A stretch of 32,128 bases of DNA from Streptomyces mangrovisoli. GTDB lineage: Bacteria > Actinomycetota > Actinomycetes > Streptomycetales > Streptomycetaceae. Below are positions 16,074 through 23,444 of the stretch, in pieces (positions within the stretch are counted from its first letter, which is position 1; every line of letters begins with the position of its first letter). The notes below the pieces were generated by a model. That model had not been told where the DNA came from, made no database searches, and saw only the letters and a list, made by a program, of their open reading frames with translations. Location: the NCBI RefSeq assembly GCF_000974985.2, contig NZ_LAVA02000096.1:1-32128 (forward strand). Reading direction: 5' to 3'. The position numbers and the translations under genes were made by a program.

Positions 16074-17399
16074 TCAGATCTGTCCGTCTTCCAGCATTTC
16101 GGTCACGAGTGCGGCGATCTGCGACCTCTCGGACCTGGTCAGGGTGACGTGCGCGAACAGCGGATGCCCCTTCAGTTTCTCCACCACGGCGACGACCCCG
16201 TCGTATCGCCCGACCCGCAGATTGTCCCTTTGCGCCACATCGTGGGTCAGAACGACCCGTGAATTGGCGCCGATCCGGGACAGAACGGTCAGCAGCACAT
16301 TCCGCTCCAGCGACTGCGCCTCGTCCACGATCACGAACGCGTCGTGGAGCGACCGACCGCGGATATGGGTCAGCGGCAGAACCTCGAGCATCCCGCGCGC
16401 GGTGACCTCCTCGATGACCTCGCGGCTGGTGACCGCGGAGAGGGTGTCGAACACCGCCTGCGCCCAGGGGCTCATCTTCTCCGCCTCGTTGCCGGGCAGA
16501 TAACCGAGCTCCTGCCCGCCCACCGCGTACAGCGGACGGAAGACCATCACCTTCTGGTGCTGACGGCGCTCCAGCACCGCCTCCAGGCCCGCGCACAGCG
16601 CCAGCGCCGACTTTCCGGTGCCGGCCCGGCCGCCCATGGACACGATCCCGACGTCCGGGTCGAGCAGCAGATCGAGCGCGATGCGCTGCTCGGCGCTGCG
16701 CCCCTTGATGCCGAACGCCTCCCGGTCGCCGCGCACCAGGCGGATGTTGCCGTCCGCCGTGACCCGGCCGAGCGCCTTGCCGCGCTCCGACTGGATGGTC
16801 AGGCCGGTGTGCACCGGCAGCTCGCTCGCCTCGCGCGCGTACACATGGCCTTCCTCGAAGAGGATGTCCACCTGCTCGCCCGGCAGGGTCAGTTCGGACA
16901 TCCCGGTCCAGCCGGAGGAGTCCGTGATGGCGAGCTCCGCGCGGTACTCCTCGGCGAGGAGACCCACGGAGGACGCCTTGATCCTGAGCGGGAGGTCCTT
17001 CGACACCACGGTGACGTCGAACCCCTCGGCCTGCAGATTGCGGGCGACCGCGAGGATGCGGGAGTCGTTGTCCCCCAGGCGGTACCCGCTGGGCAGCACA
17101 CTGGGGTCCGAGTGATTGAGCTCGACACGCACGGTCCCGCCCAGTTCCCCGGTCGGGATGGGGGCGTCGAGGCGACCGTGCTTCACCCGGTAGTCGTCGA
17201 GCAGGCGCAGCGCCTGCCGGGCGAAGTAGCCGAGTTCGGGATGGTGCCGCTTGGCCTCCAGTTCCGTGACCACGACGATCGGGAGCACTACCTCGTGCTC
17301 GTCGAAGCGGGTCAGGGCGTTCGGGTCGGCCAGCAGGACGCTGGTGTCGAGAACATAGGTGCGCCGGTCTGGCATACGGCGCTTTGTGCTGGTCACCAC
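16074..17399 (-). CDS. PIN-PhoH family ATPase
   Basis: This protein of about 441 residues joins an N-terminal PIN ribonuclease-like domain to a PhoH P-loop ATPase. The PIN part (residues about 9-150) shows YVLDTSVLLADPNAL with the first acidic residue, VVVTELE, and GDNDSRILAVA and VTVVSKDLPLRIKA with the later acidic residues. The PhoH domain (about 235-440) shows Walker A GRAGTGKSAL near 258-267, YLPGNEAEKMSPW, and Walker B VIVDEAQSLERN near 355, then THDVAQRD. Family members are thought to unwind and cut RNA, and the family was first linked to phosphate starvation. GTG 17399 is preferred, with GAGGGGG 11 bases upstream; ATG 17375 would shorten it by eight residues and has no ribosome-binding site. 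It lies downstream of the prenyltransferase gene with about 300 bases between. Confidence 0.93.
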   Translation of the reverse strand: MVTSTKRRMPDRRTYVLDTSVLLADPNALTRFDEHEVVLPIVVVTELEAKRHHPELGYFARQALRLLDDYRVKHGRLDAPIPTGELGGTVRVELNHSDPSVLPSGYRLGDNDSRILAVARNLQAEGFDVTVVSKDLPLRIKASSVGLLAEEYRAELAITDSSGWTGMSELTLPGEQVDILFEEGHVYAREASELPVHTGLTIQSERGKALGRVTADGNIRLVRGDREAFGIKGRSAEQRIALDLLLDPDVGIVSMGGRAGTGKSALALCAGLEAVLERRQHQKVMVFRPLYAVGGQELGYLPGNEAEKMSPWAQAVFDTLSAVTSREVIEEVTARGMLEVLPLTHIRGRSLHDAFVIVDEAQSLERNVLLTVLSRIGANSRVVLTHDVAQRDNLRVGRYDGVVAVVEKLKGHPLFAHVTLTRSERSQIAALVTEMLEDGQI

Positions 17400-17706
17400 G
17401 GAAGGACGTACCCCCTCGGATGAGGTCGGGGAGCGACGAGAAGGAGCTGGACCGGTCGACGACCCTCGCACGCGACGGGCCGAGAACCGGCCCTCCGCGG
17501 CTGCGTCCGTGCAGTGACCGCACGGTCGGGCTGGTGCAAAGGGCCTCCCGGGCGGACGGCCCCGAGCCGCCCGCTGAGATCCGACACCCGTGGTTCGGGT
17601 GTCGACCTGACTGGCTTATGCCCTCGAACATGCGCCGCCATGCCACGACATACGGGGGCGCCCCGGTGAACTCCTTGTTACATCCCCAGACGGAGGGGTG
17701 CGCGGG
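17400..17706 (-). other. Intergenic region with hairpin, prenyltransferase to phoH
   Basis: These 307 bases lie between two minus-strand genes. A hairpin with 9-bp arms and a 5-base loop (17582-17590 with 17596-17604) could end the prenyltransferase transcript, though no T-run follows it. The promoter of the phoH-family gene should lie between it and 17400, but I cannot place it. I see no gene here. Confidence 0.45.
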
Positions 17707-18480
17707 TCAGCCGCCGTAGCGCCGGTGGCGCGCCGCGTAGTCGCGCAGGGCGCGCAGGAAGTCGACCTTGCGGAAGGCCGGCCAGAAGACCTCGCAGAAG
17801 TAGTACTCCGAGTGGGCCGTCTGCCACAGCATGAATCCGGACAACCGCTGTTCGCCGCTGGTGCGGATGACCAGATCGGGGTCGGGCTGGGCGCCGGTGT
17901 AGAGGTGCCGGCCGATCATGTCGACGTCGACCGCGTCGGCGAGCTCCTCCAGCGAGGTGCCCTTGTCGTTCGCGTCGACCAGCATCGAGCGGACGGCGTC
18001 GGCGATCTCCTGGCGGCCGCCGTAGCCGATGGCGACGTTGACCACTATTCCGTCGATGTGGGCGGTGGCCTCCTCGGCCTCCTTCAGCACGGTCTGCATC
18101 CCGGGCGGCAGCAGGTCGAGGGTGCCGACGTGGTGCACGCGCCAGCGGCCGTCGGCGGCGAGGGTGCGCACGACGCCTTCGATGATGCCGAGGAGCGGGA
18201 CGAGCTCCTCCTTGGGGCGGTCGAAGTTGTCCGTCGACAGCAGCCAGAGGGTGACGACCTCGACGTCCGTCTCCGTGCACCAGCCGAGGAACTCCTCGAT
18301 CTTCTCGGCTCCGGCACGGTGACCGTGAACGGTGGTGGACCCGGAGGCCTTCGCCCAGCGGCGGTTGCCGTCCATGATCACGCCGATGTGCTTGGGCACC
18401 TGAGCGTGGTCCAGGTGGCCTTCCACCCGGCGCGCGTACAGCCTGACCAGCAGGCCGCGCAGCTTGTCGCGCAGGTTCAC
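17707..18480 (-). CDS. Isoprenyl transferase (cis-prenyltransferase, UppS family)
   Basis: This 257-residue soluble enzyme condenses isopentenyl diphosphate with an allylic diphosphate in cis configuration for polyprenyl carrier lipids. Catalytic Asp37 is in HIGVIMDGNRRWA (31-43). HGHRAGAEK at 52-60, the central WLLSTDNFDRP block, and the C-terminal RTSGEQRLSGF and AHSEYYF motifs are all intact. The length and N-terminus resemble the shorter mycobacterial Z-farnesyl diphosphate synthase (Rv1086, about 260 residues) more than the longer decaprenyl enzyme, so a short-chain product is possible; this is inference. GTG 18480 has GGAGGG about eleven bases upstream. A longer in-frame extension to 18750 crosses a terminator and has poor codon usage. 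Confidence 0.94.
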   Translation of the reverse strand: MNLRDKLRGLLVRLYARRVEGHLDHAQVPKHIGVIMDGNRRWAKASGSTTVHGHRAGAEKIEEFLGWCTETDVEVVTLWLLSTDNFDRPKEELVPLLGIIEGVVRTLAADGRWRVHHVGTLDLLPPGMQTVLKEAEEATAHIDGIVVNVAIGYGGRQEIADAVRSMLVDANDKGTSLEELADAVDVDMIGRHLYTGAQPDPDLVIRTSGEQRLSGFMLWQTAHSEYYFCEVFWPAFRKVDFLRALRDYAARHRRYGG

Positions 18481-18655
18481 GTGATTGTCAGCCCCTCCGT
18501 GCGGATCGGACAGGCAGGGCCTGGCTCGGCTCGGCCGAGGGCGGGCGCTGTCCGTATGGCGGTCCCCGGGGGCGAAGCCTACCCCCGCCGCCTCGCCGGG
18601 CCCCCAAGGGGTGTTCGCGGTCACACGACGGGCCGGGGCGGGCGGGGAAATAAAA

Positions 18656-18691
18656 CGGGCCGGTCCGTGGGGGGGGAGACGGACCGGCCCG
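18656..18691 (-). terminator. Strong hairpin terminator facing the minus strand
   Basis: A 13-bp perfect stem (18656-18668 with 18679-18691) is followed on the minus strand by TTTTATTT, the classic intrinsic terminator layout. It must end a minus-strand transcript coming from beyond 18692, yet no convincing gene lies there before the methyltransferase gene, whose stop is more than 500 bases away. Confidence 0.8.
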
Positions 18692-19233
18692 AGGGGGGGT
18701 TTCCACCATAACCCTTCGTAAGTGATGCTGCGTGCATCGCCGCGAAACAACTACGCTCCGCAATCGCCCGACGACGCCACGATGGCCGTGGAACGAGGGA
18801 TTCAGTGCCTGATCGTGGCTGATTACCGATGGAATCCCAGGCGATCGAGCCGCATACGCAGCGATCCATAGGGTTTGCGGGGGCTTGAGGGGCTGCCCGG
18901 CGAGTTGTCCGGGGGTCCCCCCGTCGGGTGACGCCCGCCGCGAACGCGTACTTGACGCTGCGCGGGAGTGGCGCGACCAGGAAAACGGCACCGCGCAGCC
19001 CCCTCCACTGCACGGTGCCGCCCGCGCAGCTTTGCTCACGCGAATTACCTTGGTCAGAACCTACGTGAGGGGCGTGTGGGACGCGAGAGGCTCCCGATAA
19101 CGATGCGGACACCGCCGCCTGACGGTTCCCGGCCACTTTTCGGCGAGGGCCTCGGGGAGGTCTCGGGGAGCTCGCGTCGAGGGTCGCGGCGAGGGCTCGG
19201 GGAGGGTCTCGGGGAGGGGCGGGCGGGCTCGGA
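18692..19233 (-). other. Gene-poor region, possible non-coding RNA
   Basis: These 542 bases lie downstream of the methyltransferase gene on the minus strand and end in a strong minus-facing terminator. Open frames exist on both strands but their third-position GC is well below that of real genes here. The stretch 18705-18880 has noticeably lower GC than its surroundings. A T-run terminator after such a stretch fits a small RNA read from the minus strand, or a long 3' tail. Near 19139-19220 there is a short CTCGGGGAGG-type repeat. I recognise no known RNA family. Confidence 0.35.
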
Positions 19234-20016
19234 TCAGCGCTCCGGCTTGCGCGCGTCGAAGAGGTGCCGGGTGCTGTGCGCGACGAACGGGCCCGCGCGC
19301 CCGATCCGCTCGTGCAGCGCGCGCAGCCGGGGCTCGTACGCCTCCACCGTGAATCCGGGCACCATCCAGATCACCTTGCGCAGGAAGTGGACGACGGCCG
19401 CGATGTCGTGGAACTCGATGCGCAGCCGCTCCGCGCGCAGGGCGACGACGTCGAGCCCGGCGGCCTCCGCCCCGGCCCGCTCGCGCCGCGGGTCGCGGCC
19501 CTGCTTGACCTCTTCCGGCTGCGGGCCGAGGAAGTACTCGACGATCTCGACCACGCTGGCGGGGCCCACGTGCTGGGCGAAGTAGGTGCCGCCCGGCCGC
19601 AGGACGCGGGCGATCTCCCGCCAGTGCGGGGTCACCGGGTGGCGGCTGAGGACGAGGTCGAAGGCGCCGTCGGCGAACGGCAGCGGGTCGTCCTCGCCGG
19701 TCGCGACGACGACGGTGCCGCGGGGGGCGAGCAGTGCGGTCGCCTTGGCCACGTTGGGCGGCCAGCCCTCGGTGGCGGCGGTCCGCGCGGGCGGCCGGGT
19801 GGCGCGGCCGAGCGCGAAGTCGAGGACCTCGCCGCCGCCGGTCTGGATGTCGAGCGCGGCGCGCGCCCGGGACAGCCGCTCGGCGGCGGAGACCGCGTAC
19901 CCCCACGAGGGGCGCTGCTCGGTGGCCCGCCCCTCGAACCAGGAGAAGTCCCAGCCCTCGGTGGGCACGGCGGCCCCTTCGGCGACGAGCTCCTCGAAGG
20001 AGGCGCGGCCTGTCAT
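19234..20016 (-). CDS. Class I SAM-dependent methyltransferase
   Basis: This 260-residue cytoplasmic protein has the class I methyltransferase pattern. The SAM-binding motif is ALDIQTGGGEVL (54-65), followed by TEGWPPNV, which is characteristic of this actinobacterial subfamily. The acidic block EDDPLPFADGAFDLVLSRHPV comes next, then IARVLRPGGTYFAQHVG, which matches the post-I strand and motif III. The C-terminal third, containing HDIAAVVHFLRKVIWMVPGF, forms the variable cap. ATG 20016 has GGGGAG six bases upstream. No neighbouring pathway gene suggests a substrate; small-molecule methylation is the default for this subfamily. The gene is transcribed alone, with a repeat cluster upstream and a gene-poor region downstream. 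Confidence 0.85.
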   Translation of the reverse strand: MTGRASFEELVAEGAAVPTEGWDFSWFEGRATEQRPSWGYAVSAAERLSRARAALDIQTGGGEVLDFALGRATRPPARTAATEGWPPNVAKATALLAPRGTVVVATGEDDPLPFADGAFDLVLSRHPVTPHWREIARVLRPGGTYFAQHVGPASVVEIVEYFLGPQPEEVKQGRDPRRERAGAEAAGLDVVALRAERLRIEFHDIAAVVHFLRKVIWMVPGFTVEAYEPRLRALHERIGRAGPFVAHSTRHLFDARKPER

Positions 20017-20048
20017 TGCTGCTCCCCGCGGCCGAGTGGGGCTCGTCC

Positions 20049-20293
20049 GCGCAGTTCCCCGCGCCCCTTCGGAGCTTGGTGGCTGCGGCCTGCCCGGTCA
20101 TGTCGTCCGCGGGTCGGTGGGGCCCCTTCGCGCAGTTCCCCGCGCCCCTTTGGGGCGCGGCTGCGAGGGGCCCCGAAAGGGGCGCGGGGAACTGCGCGAG
20201 CAAGCCCCACCGACCCGCGGACGACATCAGCACGCCCACCCCCCACAGGGGCGCGGGGAACTGCGCGAACGGACCCCACCGGGCCGCGGGCGA
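20049..20293. repeat. Cluster of four intergenic palindromic repeat units
   Basis: A unit with core GCGCAGTTCCCCGCGCCCC occurs four times, two in each orientation: cores 20049-20069 and 20130-20150, then inverted at 20177-20197 and 20247-20266. The middle two units with their flanks form a large near-perfect palindrome, 20100-20227, centred at 20163.5 with arms of about 50 bases. This core is a familiar dispersed intergenic element in Streptomyces genomes (from memory, not searched). Together with flanking sequence it fills the 397 bases between the methyltransferase start and the oxidoreductase stop (20017-20413). I see no gene there. Confidence 0.85.
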
Positions 20294-20413
20294 CGGGGCC
20301 GGGAAGGCCGGTGGCACCGGCGCGGGCGAGTGAGGTGAGGCGGCGGCGGTCCATGGCGCGATCGTGGCACGCCGGGGCCCCGGGAAGCGCGCGATTTTCC
20401 GGCGGGCCCCGCC

Positions 20414-21286
20414 TCACGCCAGCAGCGGCCGCACCCCCTCCGCCGCGAAGCGCACGAACCCCTCGGGGTCCGGTTCGTCGCCCGTCGGCTGCAGCACCAC
20501 CGTGTCGGCGCCCGCCTCCGCCAGCCGGGCCGCCGCCTTCGCGACCGTGCCCGCGTCCCCCGCGACACCGAGATCGGGCACGTCGGCCAGCCCTTCCGCG
20601 GCGAGTTCGGCACGGACCCGGGCCTCGGCGCCGGGTCCCGTGGCGGCCAGGAGATAGACGACGACCCGATGCGGATCGGTGCGGCCGGCCGCCGCCCGCC
20701 CCTCCTCGATCAGCCGCCGGGCCCGGCGGACCCCGTCGGGCGGGGTCGACGCGGTGAGCACGGTCCCGTCGGCGGCCTCGCCGGACAGCGCCAGGGTGCG
20801 CGGCCCGGTGGCCCCGGCGAGGACCGGCGCGGGCTGCCGCGGTGGCCAGTCGAGGGCGACGTCGTCGAGCCGGACGTACCGCCCGCTGGTGCTGAGCCGC
20901 TCGCCCCGCAGCAACGCCCGTACCGCGTCGAGATGTTCGCGCAGCAGGGTCAGCGGTGACGCGGGCCGCGCGCCCACCTGCCCCATCCAGTCCTGCACGC
21001 CGTGCCCGAGGGCGAGGACCGCGCGCCCGGGGAACATGCGGTGCAGCGTCGCCGCCTCCATCGCGGTGATCGCAGCGTTGCGCAGCGGCACCGGCAGCAG
21101 TCCGACGCCCACCCGCACCCGTTCGGTCCAGGCGAGGGCGGCGGCCGCGGTGGTCGGGCCGCCCTCGCGGAAGCAGTCCTCCCAGAGCCAGAGTTCGTCC
21201 AGGCCGCTCTCGTCCGCGTGGCGGGCGACGGACCGCAGCCGTTCGGGGGGCAGTTGGGGCCGGAAGACAACGCCGAGTTCGGTCAT
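20414..21286 (-). CDS. LLM class (F420-dependent type) oxidoreductase
   Basis: This 290-residue protein has the luciferase-like monooxygenase TIM-barrel pattern: GVVFRPQLPPERLRSVA at the start, GLDELWLWEDCFREGG near 28-43, then RVRVGVGLLPVPLRNAA and LHRMFPGRAVLALGHGVQDWM. These correspond to the family's cofactor-binding strands and the central bulge. In actinobacteria most members use the deazaflavin F420 rather than FMN. The C-terminus is a little shorter than typical members, about 300-340 residues. ATG 21286 has GGAAGG nine bases upstream. It is followed on the same strand by no near gene and preceded by a dihydrofolate-reductase-family gene 68 bases away. The substrate is unknown. Confidence 0.9.
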   Translation of the reverse strand: MTELGVVFRPQLPPERLRSVARHADESGLDELWLWEDCFREGGPTTAAAALAWTERVRVGVGLLPVPLRNAAITAMEAATLHRMFPGRAVLALGHGVQDWMGQVGARPASPLTLLREHLDAVRALLRGERLSTSGRYVRLDDVALDWPPRQPAPVLAGATGPRTLALSGEAADGTVLTASTPPDGVRRARRLIEEGRAAAGRTDPHRVVVYLLAATGPGAEARVRAELAAEGLADVPDLGVAGDAGTVAKAAARLAEAGADTVVLQPTGDEPDPEGFVRFAAEGVRPLLA

Positions 21287-21354
21287 GGGGCCTTCCTACC
21301 CCGCGCAACCGGCCGCGACGACGACCTCGTGGCCGTCGGCGTGGCCAACGGCCG

Positions 21355-21930
21355 TCAGCCGAAGCGGACTTCGGAGGAGTCGTAGCGCAGCATCACGACG
21401 CCGTTGCCGAACTGCCGGGAGTCGACGAGCCGGAGGGAGGCCAGTTCGTCGGCGTCGGGGAAGAGGCGCCTGCCGCCGCCGACGAGGACGGGGTGGACCA
21501 GGATGTGGAACTGGTCGACCAGCCCGTGCCGCAAGAACGCGGCCGCGAGGTCGGCGCCGCCGACCGCCATGTCCCCGCCGGGCTCCGCCTTGAGCGCCAT
21601 GACGTCCTCGGGCACGACCTCCCGGATCACCGTGGTGTTCCGGTCGGCGTGCCGCAGGGTGCGCGAGTAGACGTACTTGGTCTTGTCGCGCCAGATGCCG
21701 GCGAACTCGGCGACCGTCGCGGGGGCGTTCGGGTCGGCGTCGGCGGTGGGCCAGAAGCCGGCCATCAGTTCGTGCGTGACACGGCCGCTGAGGAAGGCGC
21801 TCATCGGACCGAGGAGGTCGTTCATGTGCCGGTGCACCTCCTCGTCGACACGGTGCCAGCCGATGTCCCCGCCGGGGCCCTCGAAGTAGCCGTCGAGGGA
21901 GACGGACATCATGAGCACGATCTTCCGCAT
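21355..21930 (-). CDS. Dihydrofolate reductase family protein (RibD C-terminal-like)
   Basis: This 191-residue cytoplasmic protein has the DHFR/RibD-C fold. It starts MRKIVLMMSVSLDGYFEGP, the usual first strand and substrate loop, followed by FLSGRVTHELMAGFWP, KYVYSRTL, EPGGDMAVGGADLAAAFLRHGLVD (the NADPH-binding glycine motif region) and HPVLVGGGRRLFPD near the C-terminus. Such stand-alone homologues are NADPH-dependent reductases of unproved substrate and are not the essential folate enzyme. ATG 21930 has GAGGTGGG about seven bases upstream. The frame stays open upstream into the prepilin peptidase gene, but that part is a shadow. Its neighbours suggest no shared pathway. Confidence 0.9.
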   Translation of the reverse strand: MRKIVLMMSVSLDGYFEGPGGDIGWHRVDEEVHRHMNDLLGPMSAFLSGRVTHELMAGFWPTADADPNAPATVAEFAGIWRDKTKYVYSRTLRHADRNTTVIREVVPEDVMALKAEPGGDMAVGGADLAAAFLRHGLVDQFHILVHPVLVGGGRRLFPDADELASLRLVDSRQFGNGVVMLRYDSSEVRFG

Positions 21931-21992
21931 ACGGCACCCACCTCGCTGTTCGGTCCGTCGGGCAGCGTACGCCGCGCGCCGACCGCCCGCGC

Positions 21993-22736
21993 TCACGCCA
22001 CCGCGGACGCGCCGAGCAGCAGCCCCGTGAGCGCCCCACCGATCATGAACGGGCCGAGCGGCATGGCCGACCTGCGCCCGGCCCGCCGTACGACGACCAG
22101 GCCGAAGCCGTACACGGCGCCGTACACGAGACCCGCGACCGCGCCCGTGAGCAGGACCGGCCAGCCGTACCAGCCGAGCGCGACGCCCAGCGCGAGGGCG
22201 AGTTTGACATCGCCGAAGCCCATGCCGGCCGGGTTGACCACGAAGAGCACGAAGTAGGCGGCGCCCAGGGCGAGTCCGCCGAGCAGCGCGGTCGGCCACG
22301 AGCCGGCCGCGGCCGGCAGCGCGGCGGCGAGCCCGAGCAGCGCGGCGAGCGCGGCGGCCAGCGGCAGGGTGAGGACGTCGGGGAGCCGGTGCACCCGGAG
22401 GTCGACCAGGGCGAGCAGCACCGCGACGGGCGCGGCGAGCAGCCACACGGCGGTCTCCGGGCGGGTCCCGGTCGCGGCGGCGAGCGCCGCGCAGGCCAGG
22501 GCGGTCACGACGGTGACGGTGGCCGTGCTCGGACCGTACGGCCCGCAGGCGAGGTCGTCGGAGCAGCGCGCCCGGCCGACCCAGCCGCCGAACGCCCCGT
22601 CGATCGGATGCCCGCCCGGGCACCGCCCGCTCCACGGCTCACCGGAGTCCACGGACAGCCGGTGGGCGGCCCGCGGCAGCAGCAGCCCCGCCCCCGCGCC
22701 CCAGAGGGCGGCCACGACGACCAGTAGTACGCGCAC
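21993..22736 (-). CDS. A24 family prepilin peptidase
   Basis: This 247-residue integral membrane aspartic protease cleaves class III/IV prepilin leaders on the cytoplasmic side. The two catalytic aspartates are visible: Asp112 in VDLRVHRLPD and Asp176 in the family signature GMGFGDVKLA. There are about seven hydrophobic segments, at 2-22, 72-88, 98-111, 120-143, 150-166, 180-197 and 200-245. The first loop has three cysteines (39, 58, 64) in place of the usual paired-cysteine zinc site, so a short or degenerate leader domain. The GTG start has only a weak AGGG before it. It is the natural processing enzyme for the Flp pilin at 29478-29672 and for the pilin-like segment of the large protein at 24807-27473; this pairing is inferred from proximity. 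Confidence 0.88.
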   Translation of the reverse strand: MRVLLVVVAALWGAGAGLLLPRAAHRLSVDSGEPWSGRCPGGHPIDGAFGGWVGRARCSDDLACGPYGPSTATVTVVTALACAALAAATGTRPETAVWLLAAPVAVLLALVDLRVHRLPDVLTLPLAAALAALLGLAAALPAAAGSWPTALLGGLALGAAYFVLFVVNPAGMGFGDVKLALALGVALGWYGWPVLLTGAVAGLVYGAVYGFGLVVVRRAGRRSAMPLGPFMIGGALTGLLLGASAVA

Positions 22737-22856
22737 GGCCGGACCCTAGTGCGCGGCGGCGGGCGGCGCATGGGCCCGTGGACCCATGCGGGGCCCAGGC
22801 GGTGACGGGTACGGTCGCTGCGGCGTGGTCACGACGGGTGAGAGGCGGGGTCCCGC

Positions 22857-23315
22857 ATGGGTCGCTGGAAGGACGGGCGGGGGACGCTCGTGGTGCGGGG
22901 CGCCGCGGCGGGCACGCGGGCCGACGGCGCGCAGGCGGACAGCGCGCGGACCGACAGAGCGCGAACCGACCATGCGCGGACCGACAGTGCACGGACCGAC
23001 GGCGACGGAGCCGCCGGGATACCGCTGGAGATCGCCGCCTCCTACCGGGCCCGCACGAAGGGGCTGCTCGGCCGGGACGGCGTCGAGGGGGCGCTGCTGC
23101 TCTCCCCCGCCAACAGCGTGCACACCTTCCGTATGCGCTTCGCCATCGATGTGGCCTATCTGAACCGGGACTTGGAGGTCATCGCGGTGCGCACCATGCG
23201 GCCGGGCCGCCTCGGTCTGCCGCGCCCGCGCTCCCGGTACGTCCTGGAGGCGGAGGCGGGCGCGATGGCCGGCTGGGGGGTCGGTCCGGGCGCCCGGCTG
23301 AGCGTGGAGACCTGA
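22857..23315 (+). CDS. DUF192 domain protein
   Basis: This 152-residue protein has a DUF192 domain from about residue 54 on: PLEIAASYRARTKGLLGRDG, LLLSPANSVHTFRMRFAIDV, AYLNRDLEVIAV and PGRLGLPRPRSRYVLEAEAG are the family's conserved blocks. DUF192 function is not established; in actinobacteria these genes often sit beside prepilin peptidase and Flp pilin genes, as here. Residues 24-48 are an unusual pentapeptide repeat of the type Ala-Arg-Thr-Asp-X, encoded by a tandem DNA repeat. The ATG lies about 120 bases from the divergent prepilin peptidase start. No signal peptide is seen. Confidence 0.85.
   Translation: MGRWKDGRGTLVVRGAAAGTRADGAQADSARTDRARTDHARTDSARTDGDGAAGIPLEIAASYRARTKGLLGRDGVEGALLLSPANSVHTFRMRFAIDVAYLNRDLEVIAVRTMRPGRLGLPRPRSRYVLEAEAGAMAGWGVGPGARLSVET
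22926..23000 (+). repeat. 15-bp tandem repeat inside the DUF192 gene
   Basis: Five units of 15 bases (the first degenerate) are in frame. The last four follow the pattern xxxGCGCGGACCGAC and encode Ala-Arg-Thr-Asp with a variable fifth residue. They lie between the start and the conserved domain, so a unit could be gained or lost without a frameshift. Confidence 0.85.
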
Positions 23316-23348
23316 CCGGCCCGGTCCCACGGCCCGTCGCGGCCCCGG

Positions 23349-23444
23349 CGCCACGACTCCAGGGCGCCACGACTCCAGGACGTCACGCCTCCAGGGGGCT
23401 AGGACTCCAAGGCGTCACGCTTCCGGGGGACTACGACTCCAGGG
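23349..23444. repeat. Six 16-bp tandem units at the gene 3' end
   Basis: Six imperfect units of exactly 16 bases follow the pattern CGCCACGACTCCAGGG. The last unit contains the stop codon of the minus-strand gene ending at 23431; the others lie just beyond it. The period is not a multiple of three, so the array is non-coding apart from its first unit. It fills most of the gap between the convergent DUF192 gene and this gene. Confidence 0.85.

Noticed and set aside
18488..19136. Overlapping minus-strand frames in the gene-poor region
   Set aside because: Third-position GC is too low and irregular, no domain is visible, and an intrinsic terminator lies within them.
23349..23444. CRISPR-like array
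   Set aside because: The 16-base units are adjacent with no spacers and no cas genes are near.
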